Assembly: GCF_000719135.1 (NCBI RefSeq)
Contig: NZ_JOEK01000016.1
Location: 77,241-141,240 of the forward strand
From: Streptomyces avicenniae
GTDB lineage: Bacteria > Actinomycetota > Actinomycetes > Streptomycetales > Streptomycetaceae
Reading direction: 5' to 3'
Length of the DNA stretch: 64,000 nucleotides
Shown: positions 26,309 to 34,460 of the stretch, piece after piece
How positions within the stretch are numbered: position 1 is the first letter of the stretch
Layout of the letters: each line of letters opens with the position of its first letter
Made by a program: the position numbers and the translations under genes
The notes under the pieces: model-generated
What the model was told of the DNA's origin: nothing
The model's input: only the letters and a program-made list of their open reading frames with translations
The model's database searches: none

Positions 26309-29300
26309 GTGGCTAAGGTCCGGGTATACGAGCTCGCCAAGGAGCTTGGGGTGGAGAGCAAGGTCGTCATGGCCAAGCTCCAAGAACTTGGTGAATTCGT
26401 CCGTTCGGCGTCCTCGACGATCGAGGCGCCGGTTGTCCGAAAACTGACTGATGCATTGAGTGCGGGGAACGGTTCAGGCCGTAGGCCCGCGCGTCCCGGT
26501 GCGCCCGCCCCGCGGCCCGGCGCGCCGAAGCCCGGTGCGGCAGGGCCCCGTCCCGGCGCCCCGCGTCCCGGTGCGCCCGCGCCCGGTGGTGCCCCCGCGG
26601 CCGGTCCGAAGCCGGGCGGTCCGCGCCCGACGCCAGGCCCCGCGCCCGCCCCGGCCGCCCCGCGGCCCGCGGCGAAGCCGGCACCGGCCGCGCCCGAGTT
26701 CACGGCCCCGCCCGCCCCGCCCGCGCCCCCCGCGGGTGACACGGCGGCGGCCCGCCAGACGACGCCGCGCCCCGGCGGCCAGCAGGGCCCGAAGCCGGGC
26801 TCGCGTCCGGCCGCCCCGCGTCCCGGTGGCGGCGCGCCGTCCGCCGGTGCGGGCAAGACCGCCCCGGCCAAGCCGGGCGGTCCCAAGCCAGGTGGCAGGC
26901 CCGCGGGCCCGCGTCCCGGCAACAACCCCTTCACGACCAGCGGTTCCACGGGCATGGCCCGTCCGCAGGCGCGCCCCGGTCCCGCGGCGCGTCCCGGCGG
27001 CCAGGGTGCCCCCGGCGCCCCGCGTCCCGGCGGCGGCCAGGACCGGCCCGGCCCGCGTCCGCAGGCTCCCGGCGGCAACCGCGCGACGCCAGGCAACATG
27101 CCGCGTCCGCAGTCCGGGCCCGGCGGCCCGCGTCCCGGCCCGCCCGGTAACCGTCCGAACCCCGGCATGATGCCGCAGCGGCCCTCGGCCGGCGGTCGTC
27201 CCGGCGGCCCCGGTGGCCGTCCGGCGGGCGGTCCCCGTCCCGGTGGCGGCGCGGGCGGCGGCGGGTTCGCCGGCCGCGGTGGCGGCGGTGGCGGCGGTGG
27301 CCGTCCCGGCTTCGGCGGCGGTGGCGGTGGCGGCGGGTTCGCCGGCCGTGGCGCCGGTGGCGGCGCCGGTACGGGCACCCGTCCCGGCGGCGGTGGCGGC
27401 GGCTTCGGTGGCGGCGGTGGCCGTCCCGGCTTCGGCGGCCGTCCCGGCGGCCCCGGTGGCCGTGGTGGCACGCAGGGCGCCTTCGGCCGTCCCGGCGGTC
27501 CCGCGCGCCGTGGGCGCAAGTCGAAGCGGCAGCGCCGTCAGGAGTACGAGGCCATGCAGGCCCCGTCCATCGGCGGCGTCATGCTGCCGCGCGGCAAGGG
27601 CGAGGCGATCCGTCTCTCCCGTGGCGCGTCGCTGACCGACTTCGCCGAGAAGATCAACGCCAACCCGGCGTCGCTCGTGCAGGTCATGTTCAACCTCGGC
27701 GAGATGGTCACCGCGACCCAGTCGGTCTCCGACGAGACGCTGCACCTGCTCGGCGACGAGATGAACTACACGGTGCAGATCGTCAGCCCGGAGGAGGAGG
27801 ACCGCGAGCTGCTGGAGTCCTTCGACATCGAGTTCGGCGAGAACGAGGGCGGCGAGGAGGCCCTGACCTCCCGGCCCCCGGTCGTCACCGTCATGGGCCA
27901 CGTCGATCACGGCAAGACCCGCCTGCTCGACGCGATCCGCAAGACGAACGTCATCGAGGGCGAGGCCGGCGGCATCACCCAGCACATCGGTGCCTACCAG
28001 GTCTCCACCGAGGTCAACGGCGACGACCGGCGGATCACCTTCATCGACACCCCGGGCCACGAGGCGTTCACCGCCATGCGTGCCCGTGGTGCGAAGTCCA
28101 CCGACATCGCGATCCTGGTGGTCGCGGCCAACGACGGCGTGATGCCGCAGACGGTCGAGGCGCTGAACCACGCCAAGGCCGCCGACGTGCCGATCGTCGT
28201 CGCGGTGAACAAGATCGACGTCGAGGGCGCCGACCCGACGAAGGTGCGCGGCCAGCTGACCGAGTTCGGTCTCGTGGCCGAGGAGTACGGCGGTGACACG
28301 ATGTTCGTGGACATCTCCGCACGTCAGGGCACCAACATCGAGGGCCTGCTCGAAGCGGTCATCCTGACCGCGGACGCGACCCTCGACCTGCGGGCCAACC
28401 CGGAGCAGGACGCGCAGGGCATCGCGATCGAGGCCCACCTCGACCGCGGCCGTGGCGCCGTGGCGACGGTGCTGGTCCAGCGCGGCACGCTGCGGGTCGG
28501 CGACACGATGGTGGTGGGCGACGCCCACGGCCGCGTGCGCGCCATGCTCGACGACACCGGGCGCAACCTCACCGAGGCCGGGCCTTCCACGCCGGTCCTG
28601 GTGCAGGGTCTGACCAACGTCCCGGGCGCGGGCGACAACTTCCTCGTCGTCAGCGAGGACAGGACCGCCCGGCAGATCGCCGAGAAGCGTGCCGCCCGTG
28701 AGCGGAACGCCGCGTTCGCCAAGCGCACCCGCAGGGTCTCCCTGGAGGACCTGGACAAGGTGCTCAAGGCGGGCGAGATCCAGCAGCTCAACCTCATCCT
28801 CAAGGGCGACGCGTCCGGTTCGGTCGAGGCCCTGGAGTCCTCGCTGCTCCAGCTCGACGTCGGCGAGGGCGTGGACCTGCGGGTGCTGCACCGCGGCGTC
28901 GGCGCGGTCACCGAGACCGACATCGACCTCGCGGCGGGCTCCGACGCCATCGTCCTCGGCTTCAACGTGCGCGCCGAGGGGCGTGCCACGCAGGCGGCCG
29001 AGCGCGAAGGGGTGGACGTCCGGTACTACTCGGTCATCTACCAGGCGATCGAAGAGGTCGAGGCGGCCCTGAAGGGTCTGCTCAAGCCGGAGTTCGAAGA
29101 GGTCGAGCTGGGCACGGCGGAGATCCGCGAGGTCTTCCGCTCCTCCAAGCTGGGCAACATCGCGGGTGTCCTCATCCGCTCCGGCGAGGTCAGGCGGAAC
29201 ACCAAGGCGCGCGTGGTCCGTGACGGCAAGGTCGTCGCGGAGAACCTCAACATCGAGGGTCTGCGCCGCTTCAAGGACGACGTCACCGAGATCCGCGAAG

Positions 29301-29395
29301 GGTTCGAGGGCGGTATCAACCTCGGCAACTTCAACGACATCAAGATCGACGACGTCATCGCCACCTACGAGATGCGGGAGAAGCCCCGCGCCTGA
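26309..29395 (+). CDS. infB: Translation initiation factor IF-2
   Basis: 1028 residues. It places initiator tRNA on the 30S subunit and promotes subunit joining. An N-terminal IF2 helix motif ([21 protein letters not shown]) is followed by a disordered region of about 350 residues: first [14 protein letters not shown] repeats, then Gly-rich repeats with FAGRGG, then an Arg/Lys bridge. The G domain begins with [19 protein letters not shown], then [10 protein letters not shown] and [11 protein letters not shown]. Domains II-IV follow to the C-terminus. The GTG has AAGGAGCG just upstream. Its long low-complexity N-terminus is typical of Streptomyces. Confidence 0.97.
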   Translation: MAKVRVYELAKELGVESKVVMAKLQELGEFVRSASSTIEAPVVRKLTDALSAGNGSGRRPARPGAPAPRPGAPKPGAAGPRPGAPRPGAPAPGGAPAAGPKPGGPRPTPGPAPAPAAPRPAAKPAPAAPEFTAPPAPPAPPAGDTAAARQTTPRPGGQQGPKPGSRPAAPRPGGGAPSAGAGKTAPAKPGGPKPGGRPAGPRPGNNPFTTSGSTGMARPQARPGPAARPGGQGAPGAPRPGGGQDRPGPRPQAPGGNRATPGNMPRPQSGPGGPRPGPPGNRPNPGMMPQRPSAGGRPGGPGGRPAGGPRPGGGAGGGGFAGRGGGGGGGGRPGFGGGGGGGGFAGRGAGGGAGTGTRPGGGGGGFGGGGGRPGFGGRPGGPGGRGGTQGAFGRPGGPARRGRKSKRQRRQEYEAMQAPSIGGVMLPRGKGEAIRLSRGASLTDFAEKINANPASLVQVMFNLGEMVTATQSVSDETLHLLGDEMNYTVQIVSPEEEDRELLESFDIEFGENEGGEEALTSRPPVVTVMGHVDHGKTRLLDAIRKTNVIEGEAGGITQHIGAYQVSTEVNGDDRRITFIDTPGHEAFTAMRARGAKSTDIAILVVAANDGVMPQTVEALNHAKAADVPIVVAVNKIDVEGADPTKVRGQLTEFGLVAEEYGGDTMFVDISARQGTNIEGLLEAVILTADATLDLRANPEQDAQGIAIEAHLDRGRGAVATVLVQRGTLRVGDTMVVGDAHGRVRAMLDDTGRNLTEAGPSTPVLVQGLTNVPGAGDNFLVVSEDRTARQIAEKRAARERNAAFAKRTRRVSLEDLDKVLKAGEIQQLNLILKGDASGSVEALESSLLQLDVGEGVDLRVLHRGVGAVTETDIDLAAGSDAIVLGFNVRAEGRATQAAEREGVDVRYYSVIYQAIEEVEAALKGLLKPEFEEVELGTAEIREVFRSSKLGNIAGVLIRSGEVRRNTKARVVRDGKVVAENLNIEGLRRFKDDVTEIREGFEGGINLGNFNDIKIDDVIATYEMREKPRA

Positions 29396-29403
29396 CCCCA
29401 CCC

Positions 29404-29455
29404 GGGCCGGGGCCCGTCGCCGGAGCTGTGAAACTCCGTCGATGGGCCCCGGCCC
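29404..29455 (+). terminator. Terminator after infB
   Basis: A perfect 12-bp stem (29404-29415 with 29444-29455) encloses a second small hairpin. It starts within ten bases of the infB stop. Confidence 0.6.
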
Positions 29456-29462
29456 TGGCCAT

Positions 29463-29468
29463 TACGAT
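29463..29468 (+). promoter_or_regulatory. Probable -10 box for a leaderless DUF503 transcript
   Basis: TACGAT ends six bases before the ATG at 29475; there is no ribosome-binding site. It sits immediately behind the infB terminator. Confidence 0.5.
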
Positions 29469-29474
29469 CACCAT

Positions 29475-29771
29475 ATGTATACCGGGACGCTGTCGTTCGA
29501 CCTGCTGCTCGGCGACGTCAGATCGCTGAAACAGAAACGCTCCGTGGTCCGGCCGATCGTGGCCGAACTGCGCCGGAAGTACACGGTGAGCGTGGCCGAG
29601 GTCGGCGACCAGGACCTGCACCGCCGCGCGACCATCGGGCTGGCGGCGGTGTCGGGCGACGCGGGCCACCTCACCGGCGTGCTCGACGAGTGCGAGCGGT
29701 GGATGGCGGCCCGGCCCGAGGTGGAACTGCTGTCGGTACGGCGGCGGCTCCACGGCGACGAGGACGAATAG
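29475..29771 (+). CDS. DUF503 family protein
   Basis: 98 residues, one DUF503 domain: MYTGTLSFDLLLGDVRSLKQ, KRSVVRPIVAELRRKYTVSV, AEVGDQDLHRRATIGLAAVS. This small protein is conserved between infB and rbfA in many Gram-positive bacteria, which suggests a ribosome-related role, but no activity is established to my knowledge. The chosen ATG gives the canonical N-terminus and is likely leaderless. Confidence 0.88.
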   Translation: MYTGTLSFDLLLGDVRSLKQKRSVVRPIVAELRRKYTVSVAEVGDQDLHRRATIGLAAVSGDAGHLTGVLDECERWMAARPEVELLSVRRRLHGDEDE

Positions 29772-29786
29772 CAAGGAGACAGACCA

Positions 29787-30239
29787 GTGGCCGACAACCC
29801 CCGGGCCAAGAGGCTGGCGGACCTCATCCGTGAGGTGGTCGCGCAGAAGCTGCAACGGGACGTGAAGGACCCGCGCCTGGGCAGCCGGGTGACCATCACC
29901 GACACCAGGATCACCGGCGACCTGCGCGAGGCCACCGTGTTCTACACGGTCTACGGCGACGACGCCGACCGTGCCGAGGTCGCCGCGGGCCTGAACAGCG
30001 CGCGCGGCATCCTGCGCTCCGCCGTGGGCGCGGCGGCGGGCGTGAAGCACACGCCGAGCCTGGAGTTCGTCCCCGACGCCCTGCCGGAGAACGCGCGCAA
30101 CCTCGACGACCTCTTCGACCGCGCGCGGGAGCGTGACGAGGAGGTACGCCGTGCGTCGGCGGGCGCCGACTACGCGGCCGGGGCCGACCCGTACGTCAGC
30201 AAGGACGAGAAGGACGCCACGGACGAGAAGGAAGACTGA
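29787..30239 (+). CDS. rbfA: 30S ribosome-binding factor A
   Basis: 150 residues. It is a cold-shock-type maturation factor that binds near helix 1 of 16S rRNA. The KH-like core has RLADLIREVVAQKLQRDVKDP, VTITDTRITGDLREATVFYTVYG and PSLEFVPDALPENA. A 30-residue acidic/lysine tail (KDEKDATDEKED) follows. The GTG start has AAGGAG eight bases before it; it is 15 bases after DUF503. truB follows after 7 bases. Confidence 0.93.
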   Translation: MADNPRAKRLADLIREVVAQKLQRDVKDPRLGSRVTITDTRITGDLREATVFYTVYGDDADRAEVAAGLNSARGILRSAVGAAAGVKHTPSLEFVPDALPENARNLDDLFDRARERDEEVRRASAGADYAAGADPYVSKDEKDATDEKED

Positions 30240-30246
30240 CCGTCCC

Positions 30247-31161
30247 ATGAGCCGCACCACCAGCACCCGCGCGGCAGGCGCCGCCGACGGGCTCGTCGTC
30301 GTGGACAAGCCCGCCGGTTTCACGTCGCACGACGTCGTGGCCGTGCTGCGCGGTATCGCGCGCACGCGCCGCGTCGGCCACGCGGGCACGCTCGACCCCA
30401 TGGCGACGGGCGTCCTCGTCCTCGGCCTCGGGCGCGCCACCCGGCTGCTCGGACATCTCGCGCTGACCGAGAAGGAGTACCGGGGCACCGTCCGCCTCGG
30501 CCAGACGACGGTGACCGACGACGCCGAGGGCGAGGTCACCGGCGCCACGGGCGCGGCGGGCCTCGACCCGGCGGCGGTCGCCGCCGCCGTCGCCGCCCTG
30601 ACCGGCGACCTCATGCAGGTCCCGGCGAAGGTGAGCGCGATCAAGATCGACGGCAAGCGCTCCTACCGCCGCGTACGGGACGGCGAGGACGTCGAGATCC
30701 CGGCCAGGCCGGTGACGGTCTCCACGTTCACCGTCACGGCCACCGCCGAGCGCACGGCCGACGACGGCACCCCCGTCACCGACCTCGACGTCACGGTCGT
30801 CTGCTCGTCGGGCACCTACATCCGCTCCCTCGCCCGCGACCTGGGCGCGGCCCTCGGGACGGGCGGCCACCTCACCGCGCTGCGCCGCACCCGCGTCGGG
30901 CCGTACGCGCTGGAGGCCGCCCACACCCTCGACGCGCTGCGCGCCGAACTCGCCGTGCTGCCGCTCGGCGAGGCAGCCGCCGCCGCGTTCCCGCGCTGGG
31001 ACGTGGACGAGCGGGCGGCCCGCCTCCTCGGCAACGGCGCCCGCCTCGACGCGCCGGGCCTGCCACCGGGGCCCGTGGCGGTCTTCGGCCCCGAGGAGCG
31101 GTTCATCGCCCTCGTCGAGGCGCACGAGGAGACGACCCGCAGCCTCGCCGTGTTCGTCTGA
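30247..31161 (+). CDS. truB: tRNA pseudouridine-55 synthase
   Basis: 304 residues. It isomerises U55 in the T-loop of tRNAs. The N-terminal motif GLVVVDKPAGFTSHDVV is followed by the catalytic Asp in RVGHAGTLDPMATGVLVLGL. YRGTVRLGQTTVTDDAEG, KVSAIKIDGKRSYRRVRDGE and VVCSSGTYIRSLARDLGAAL complete the conserved blocks. A PUA-like C-terminal part ends at FIALVEAHE. The start is the ATG at 30247. It is in operon with rbfA. Confidence 0.95.
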   Translation: MSRTTSTRAAGAADGLVVVDKPAGFTSHDVVAVLRGIARTRRVGHAGTLDPMATGVLVLGLGRATRLLGHLALTEKEYRGTVRLGQTTVTDDAEGEVTGATGAAGLDPAAVAAAVAALTGDLMQVPAKVSAIKIDGKRSYRRVRDGEDVEIPARPVTVSTFTVTATAERTADDGTPVTDLDVTVVCSSGTYIRSLARDLGAALGTGGHLTALRRTRVGPYALEAAHTLDALRAELAVLPLGEAAAAAFPRWDVDERAARLLGNGARLDAPGLPPGPVAVFGPEERFIALVEAHEETTRSLAVFV

Positions 31162-31174
31162 CCGCCCCGTCCCC

Positions 31175-31198
31175 GCCGCCGTTCACCCGAACGGCGGC
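31175..31198 (+). terminator. Terminator after truB
   Basis: A perfect 10-bp stem (31175-31184 with 31189-31198), loop ACCC, lies 14 bases after the truB stop. Confidence 0.6.
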
Positions 31199-31209
31199 AT
31201 ATCGGTGCA

Positions 31210-31279
31210 GAACCTCCCCGAGCGGGGCAGAGTGCTCCCGCGCCGCCGTGCGGGCGGCGCCGAGCGGCACGGGAGGTTC
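31210..31279 (+). promoter_or_regulatory. Structured leader that can mask a ribosome-binding site
   Basis: GAACCTCCC (31210-31218) can pair fully with GGGAGGTTC (31271-31279), which contains the GGGAGG ribosome-binding site of the gene starting at 31285. Inside the loop, a hairpin GCGCCGCC/GGCGGCGC (31240-31247 with 31253-31260) would bring the two arms together. Confidence 0.45.
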
Positions 31280-31284
31280 GGCAG

Positions 31285-33384
31285 ATGGCGGTGGACGGGG
31301 CCTTTCCCTTGTGCGTCCGCGACCTGGCGGGGCGGACGCGGGGGCAGGGCTTCCTCGCCGACCCGGCCGCCGGCACCGTCGTCACGACGCACGAGGCCGT
31401 TGACGGCCTCGCCAGGCTCCTGCTGCACACGCCGGGCGGCGGCGCGCGGCACGTACGCGCCGACGCCGTCACCCCGCTGCCGGAGTGGGACCTCGCCCTG
31501 ATCGACGCGCCGGGCATCGACGCCGAGCCGCGTCTCATCGGCGGCGAACGCCCGCCGGGCAGCGCCGTCCGCGTCCGGCTCGACGCGTGGACCGACTCCG
31601 TGCTGCTGGCGGGCGGCCCCGCCACGTACACCGCCACCGACCGGCTCCACCGCGTCGCCGCGACGGCCGCGCTGCCGCTCCCGTCCGGACGGCTCGCGGC
31701 CCTGCGGCTGAACGCGGCGCACAGCGGCAGCCCCGTCATCGACAGCGCCACGGGCGCCGTGGTTGCCGTGCTGGGGACGGCCCTGCACCGCGCCGGACGC
31801 ACGGCGGGGCTCGCCGTCCCGCTGCGCGCGGCGGCGGAGCGTGGCGGGCCGCTGGCCGACCTGTTGCGGCGCAACGGCCGGGCGGTGCCAGGGTTCGGCG
31901 CCGACCTCAACCCGGCAGGTCTGCGGGCGCTCACCGCCGCGACGCTCACCGGGGCGCCGGGCGACGGCGGCCCGGACGGCGGGGTCGGCGGCGAGCTGGC
32001 GGAGTTCGAGGCGGCCCGCGCGCAGGTGCTGCCCCTCGCGGCGCTGCCGGGGGACGGCCGGGCGCGCGCGGTGGCCGCGTACGCCGTGCGGCGGCAGGCG
32101 GGCGGCGCCCCGACCGTGTGGCTGCGGGCCGCGGACCTGCGCGCCGGCGACCGTAGCCTGCGGGACGCCTTGGCGCGCGTGCTGCCGGGCGTCGATCCGG
32201 ACGTCGCCGCCAGGACCGCGCGGGACGACGGGCGCCCGCTGCTGGTCGTCCTGGACGCGCCGGGCGACGTCCCGGCAGCGCGGCTGCCCGGCTGGGTGGC
32301 CGCGTCCTGCGCGTGGCTGCGGACGGCGGACGTGCGGCTGGTGCTGGTCTGCTCACCGGCGTTGCGCGCGGACGTCGCGTCGGCGCACCGGCTCGACGGC
32401 GTGGTGCGGCGGATCGTCCGGGCGCCGGGCTGCGGGGCGTCCGCCGGGGAGGTGACGGAGCGGCTGCGGGAGGCGGCGCGGCGTTCCGTCGGGACGGGCG
32501 CGCTGGGGCGGCGGGCCTTCGAGGCGCTGTTCCCCGCGTCGGACGGCTGCGGCGGCGCGGTGCTCGGCGAGGGGGTGATGCGGCCCGAGGGCGCGGGATA
32601 CCGGTTCGTGGACGGGGAGTTCGCCGACTGGCTGCACGCGCCGCACCTCGACCTGGACGCCACGCTCGCGGCGGCGGCGCGGGGCGCCGTGGCGCGGGAC
32701 CGCGCGGGGACCGTCGTCCAGGCGATGCTGCACCTGGCGCGCCGGGCCGGGGCCGACGCCCTGCGCCGCCGCCTGCGGCCCCTCGCCGAGGCCCTGGACG
32801 CGCCGGGCGACACCGGCTGGTGGGCCAGGCACCTGCTGCACGCCGTCCCCCTCGGGCTGCCGGAGGCGGCCGGGTTGCTGGCCGAACTGCGCTGGCTGGC
32901 CGACCGGATCGGCGGGCGCACGCTGCCGACCGGGCCGTTCGGCCCCGCGTTCTGGCGCGGCCTGCGGCTGCCGGACGAGGAGACCTTCGACCTTCTGCGG
33001 CGGCTGCTGCCCGCCGACGGGCCCGGCACCGGGGGCGAGCGGTACCTGTCGGCCGCCGCCGCGCTGCTGGCCGCCGCGCCGGAGGCGGGCGTGGCGGCGG
33101 TCTGCCGGTGGTTCGGGGACGAGCGGCCGTTGCGCTGTGGCAGCGGCCCCGCGCCGGGGGAGCTGACCGTCGCCACCGCAGCCCAGGCGCTGCTGTACGC
33201 CCATCGCGGCCTGGCCCCCGCCGAGCTGGCGGCGGCCCTGGCCGGGGCGGCGCACCCGCGCGCGGACGAGCTGCTGACCGAGCTGGCCGCCGACCCGTGG
33301 ACGGGCCCGCTGACCGGTCCGCGCACCGGCCCGCGCGGCGTGGCGGAGGCGCTCCCGCGGGCGTTCTGCGGCCGGGCCGGGTGA
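31285..33384 (+). CDS. Trypsin-like serine protease domain fused to a degenerate STAND-like NTPase
   Basis: 699 residues. The N-terminal ~185 residues look like a chymotrypsin-fold peptidase: His36 in TVVTTHEAVDGL, Asp69 in EWDLALIDAPG and Ser147 in AAHSGSPVIDS are in the right order and spacing for a catalytic triad. After a linker comes an NTPase-like region. LPLAALPGDGRARAVAAYAV (about 250-270) sits where a P-loop would be but lacks its Lys-Ser/Thr. PLLVVLDAPGDV resembles Walker B, and VRLVLVCSP resembles a sensor strand. The C-terminal ~250 residues are Leu/Ala-rich helical repeats. It lies between truB and ribF, as I remember for S. coelicolor. The role is unknown; a regulated protease or stress switch is inferred. 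Confidence 0.65.
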   Translation: MAVDGAFPLCVRDLAGRTRGQGFLADPAAGTVVTTHEAVDGLARLLLHTPGGGARHVRADAVTPLPEWDLALIDAPGIDAEPRLIGGERPPGSAVRVRLDAWTDSVLLAGGPATYTATDRLHRVAATAALPLPSGRLAALRLNAAHSGSPVIDSATGAVVAVLGTALHRAGRTAGLAVPLRAAAERGGPLADLLRRNGRAVPGFGADLNPAGLRALTAATLTGAPGDGGPDGGVGGELAEFEAARAQVLPLAALPGDGRARAVAAYAVRRQAGGAPTVWLRAADLRAGDRSLRDALARVLPGVDPDVAARTARDDGRPLLVVLDAPGDVPAARLPGWVAASCAWLRTADVRLVLVCSPALRADVASAHRLDGVVRRIVRAPGCGASAGEVTERLREAARRSVGTGALGRRAFEALFPASDGCGGAVLGEGVMRPEGAGYRFVDGEFADWLHAPHLDLDATLAAAARGAVARDRAGTVVQAMLHLARRAGADALRRRLRPLAEALDAPGDTGWWARHLLHAVPLGLPEAAGLLAELRWLADRIGGRTLPTGPFGPAFWRGLRLPDEETFDLLRRLLPADGPGTGGERYLSAAAALLAAAPEAGVAAVCRWFGDERPLRCGSGPAPGELTVATAAQALLYAHRGLAPAELAAALAGAAHPRADELLTELAADPWTGPLTGPRTGPRGVAEALPRAFCGRAG

Positions 33385-33476
33385 GGCGGCCGTCCTCGCG
33401 GTGCCGGGTGCCGGGTACCTTGGACCCGCAGGTCCACCGGTGACGGTGGCGAGGGTTCGGGCGAGGAGCGAGAACG

Positions 33477-34421
33477 GTGCAGCGCTGGCGTGACGTGACG
33501 GACATCCCCGGGGACTGGGGACGTAGCGTCGTCACCATCGGTTCGTACGACGGTGTTCACCGGGGGCATCAGCTGATCATCGGACGGGCGGTGGCCCGTG
33601 CCAGGGAACTCGGCGTGCCCGCCGTGGTGGTGACCTTCGACCCCCACCCCAAGGAGGTCACCAGGCCGGGCAGCCACCCGCCGCTGCTCGCGCCCCATCC
33701 GCGCCGCGCCGAACTGATGGCGGCGCTCGGCGTGGACGCGGTGCTGGTGCTGCCGTTCACCGAGGAGTTCTCGCAGCTGGCGCCCGCCGACTTCGTCGTG
33801 AAGGTGCTCGTCGAGCGGCTCCACGCGCGCGCCGTCGTGGAAGGCCCGAACTTCCGCTTCGGCCACCGGGCGGCGGGGACGGTCGCCACGCTCGCGGAAC
33901 TGGGCGGGACGTACGGCTTCGAGGTCGTCGTGGTGGATCTCTACGAGCGCGGCGCCGCGGGCCATGGCGAGGCGTTCTCGTCGTCGCTGGCACGGCGGCT
34001 CGTCGCCGAGGGGGACGTGGCGGGCGCCGCCGAGGTGCTCGGGCGTCCGCACCGCGTCGAGGGCGTCGTCGTGCACGGGGCGCGGCGCGGGCGTGAACTG
34101 GGCATCCCCACGGCGAACCTCGACACCGTGCCCCACACGGCGATCCCGGCGGACGGCGTCTACGCGGGCTGGCTCCTCGCGGCGGGGGAGCGGATGGCCG
34201 CCGCCGTCTCGGTCGGCACCAACCCGCACTTCCACGGCACGCAGCGCACCGTCGAGGCGCACGCGCTCGGCCGCACGGACCTCGACCTGTACGGGATGAC
34301 GGTCGCCGTGGACTTCACCGAGTTCGTGCGCGGCCAGGAGTCGTTCGACTCGCTCGACGCGCTGCTGGAGAAGATGGCGGACGACCTGCGGCGCGTCCGC
34401 GAGCTGACCAGCGGCGGCTGA
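33477..34421 (+). CDS. ribF: Bifunctional riboflavin kinase/FAD synthetase
   Basis: 314 residues. The N-terminal adenylyltransferase domain (about 1-180) has TIGSYDGVHRGHQLIIGRAV with the H-x-G-H-like nucleotidyl site, VVTFDPHPKEV, and GPNFRFGHRAAG. The C-terminal riboflavin kinase (about 190-305) has GRELGIPTANLDTV, with the Mg/flavin-binding PTAN, and DGVYAGWL. It makes FMN then FAD, which ThyX, PdxH and the acyl-CoA dehydrogenase in this window use. It starts with GTG. The neighbour downstream is convergent. Confidence 0.95.
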   Translation: MQRWRDVTDIPGDWGRSVVTIGSYDGVHRGHQLIIGRAVARARELGVPAVVVTFDPHPKEVTRPGSHPPLLAPHPRRAELMAALGVDAVLVLPFTEEFSQLAPADFVVKVLVERLHARAVVEGPNFRFGHRAAGTVATLAELGGTYGFEVVVVDLYERGAAGHGEAFSSSLARRLVAEGDVAGAAEVLGRPHRVEGVVVHGARRGRELGIPTANLDTVPHTAIPADGVYAGWLLAAGERMAAAVSVGTNPHFHGTQRTVEAHALGRTDLDLYGMTVAVDFTEFVRGQESFDSLDALLEKMADDLRRVRELTSGG

Positions 34422-34430
34422 CCGGACCGG

Positions 34431-34458
34431 GGTCCGGCCGACCGCCACCGGCCGGACC
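34431..34458. terminator. Bidirectional terminator
   Basis: A 9-bp perfect stem (34431-34439 with 34450-34458) and 10-base loop lies between convergent ribF and the MinD/ParA-like gene. Confidence 0.6.
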
Positions 34459-34460
34459 GC

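Noticed and set aside
27213..27500. Repeats that superficially look like an array
   Set aside because: They are coding Gly-rich repeats in infB, without constant repeats and unique spacers. No CRISPR is present in the window.
26474..29401. Very long open frame opposite infB
   Set aside because: Its translation is Val/Asp/Gly/Arg-rich with no family resemblance. It is the mirror of biased codon use in infB and has no ribosome site.
30816..34448. Minus-strand frame of more than 1,200 codons across truB to ribF
   Set aside because: Ser/Arg/Ala-rich shadow of three well-supported plus-strand genes.
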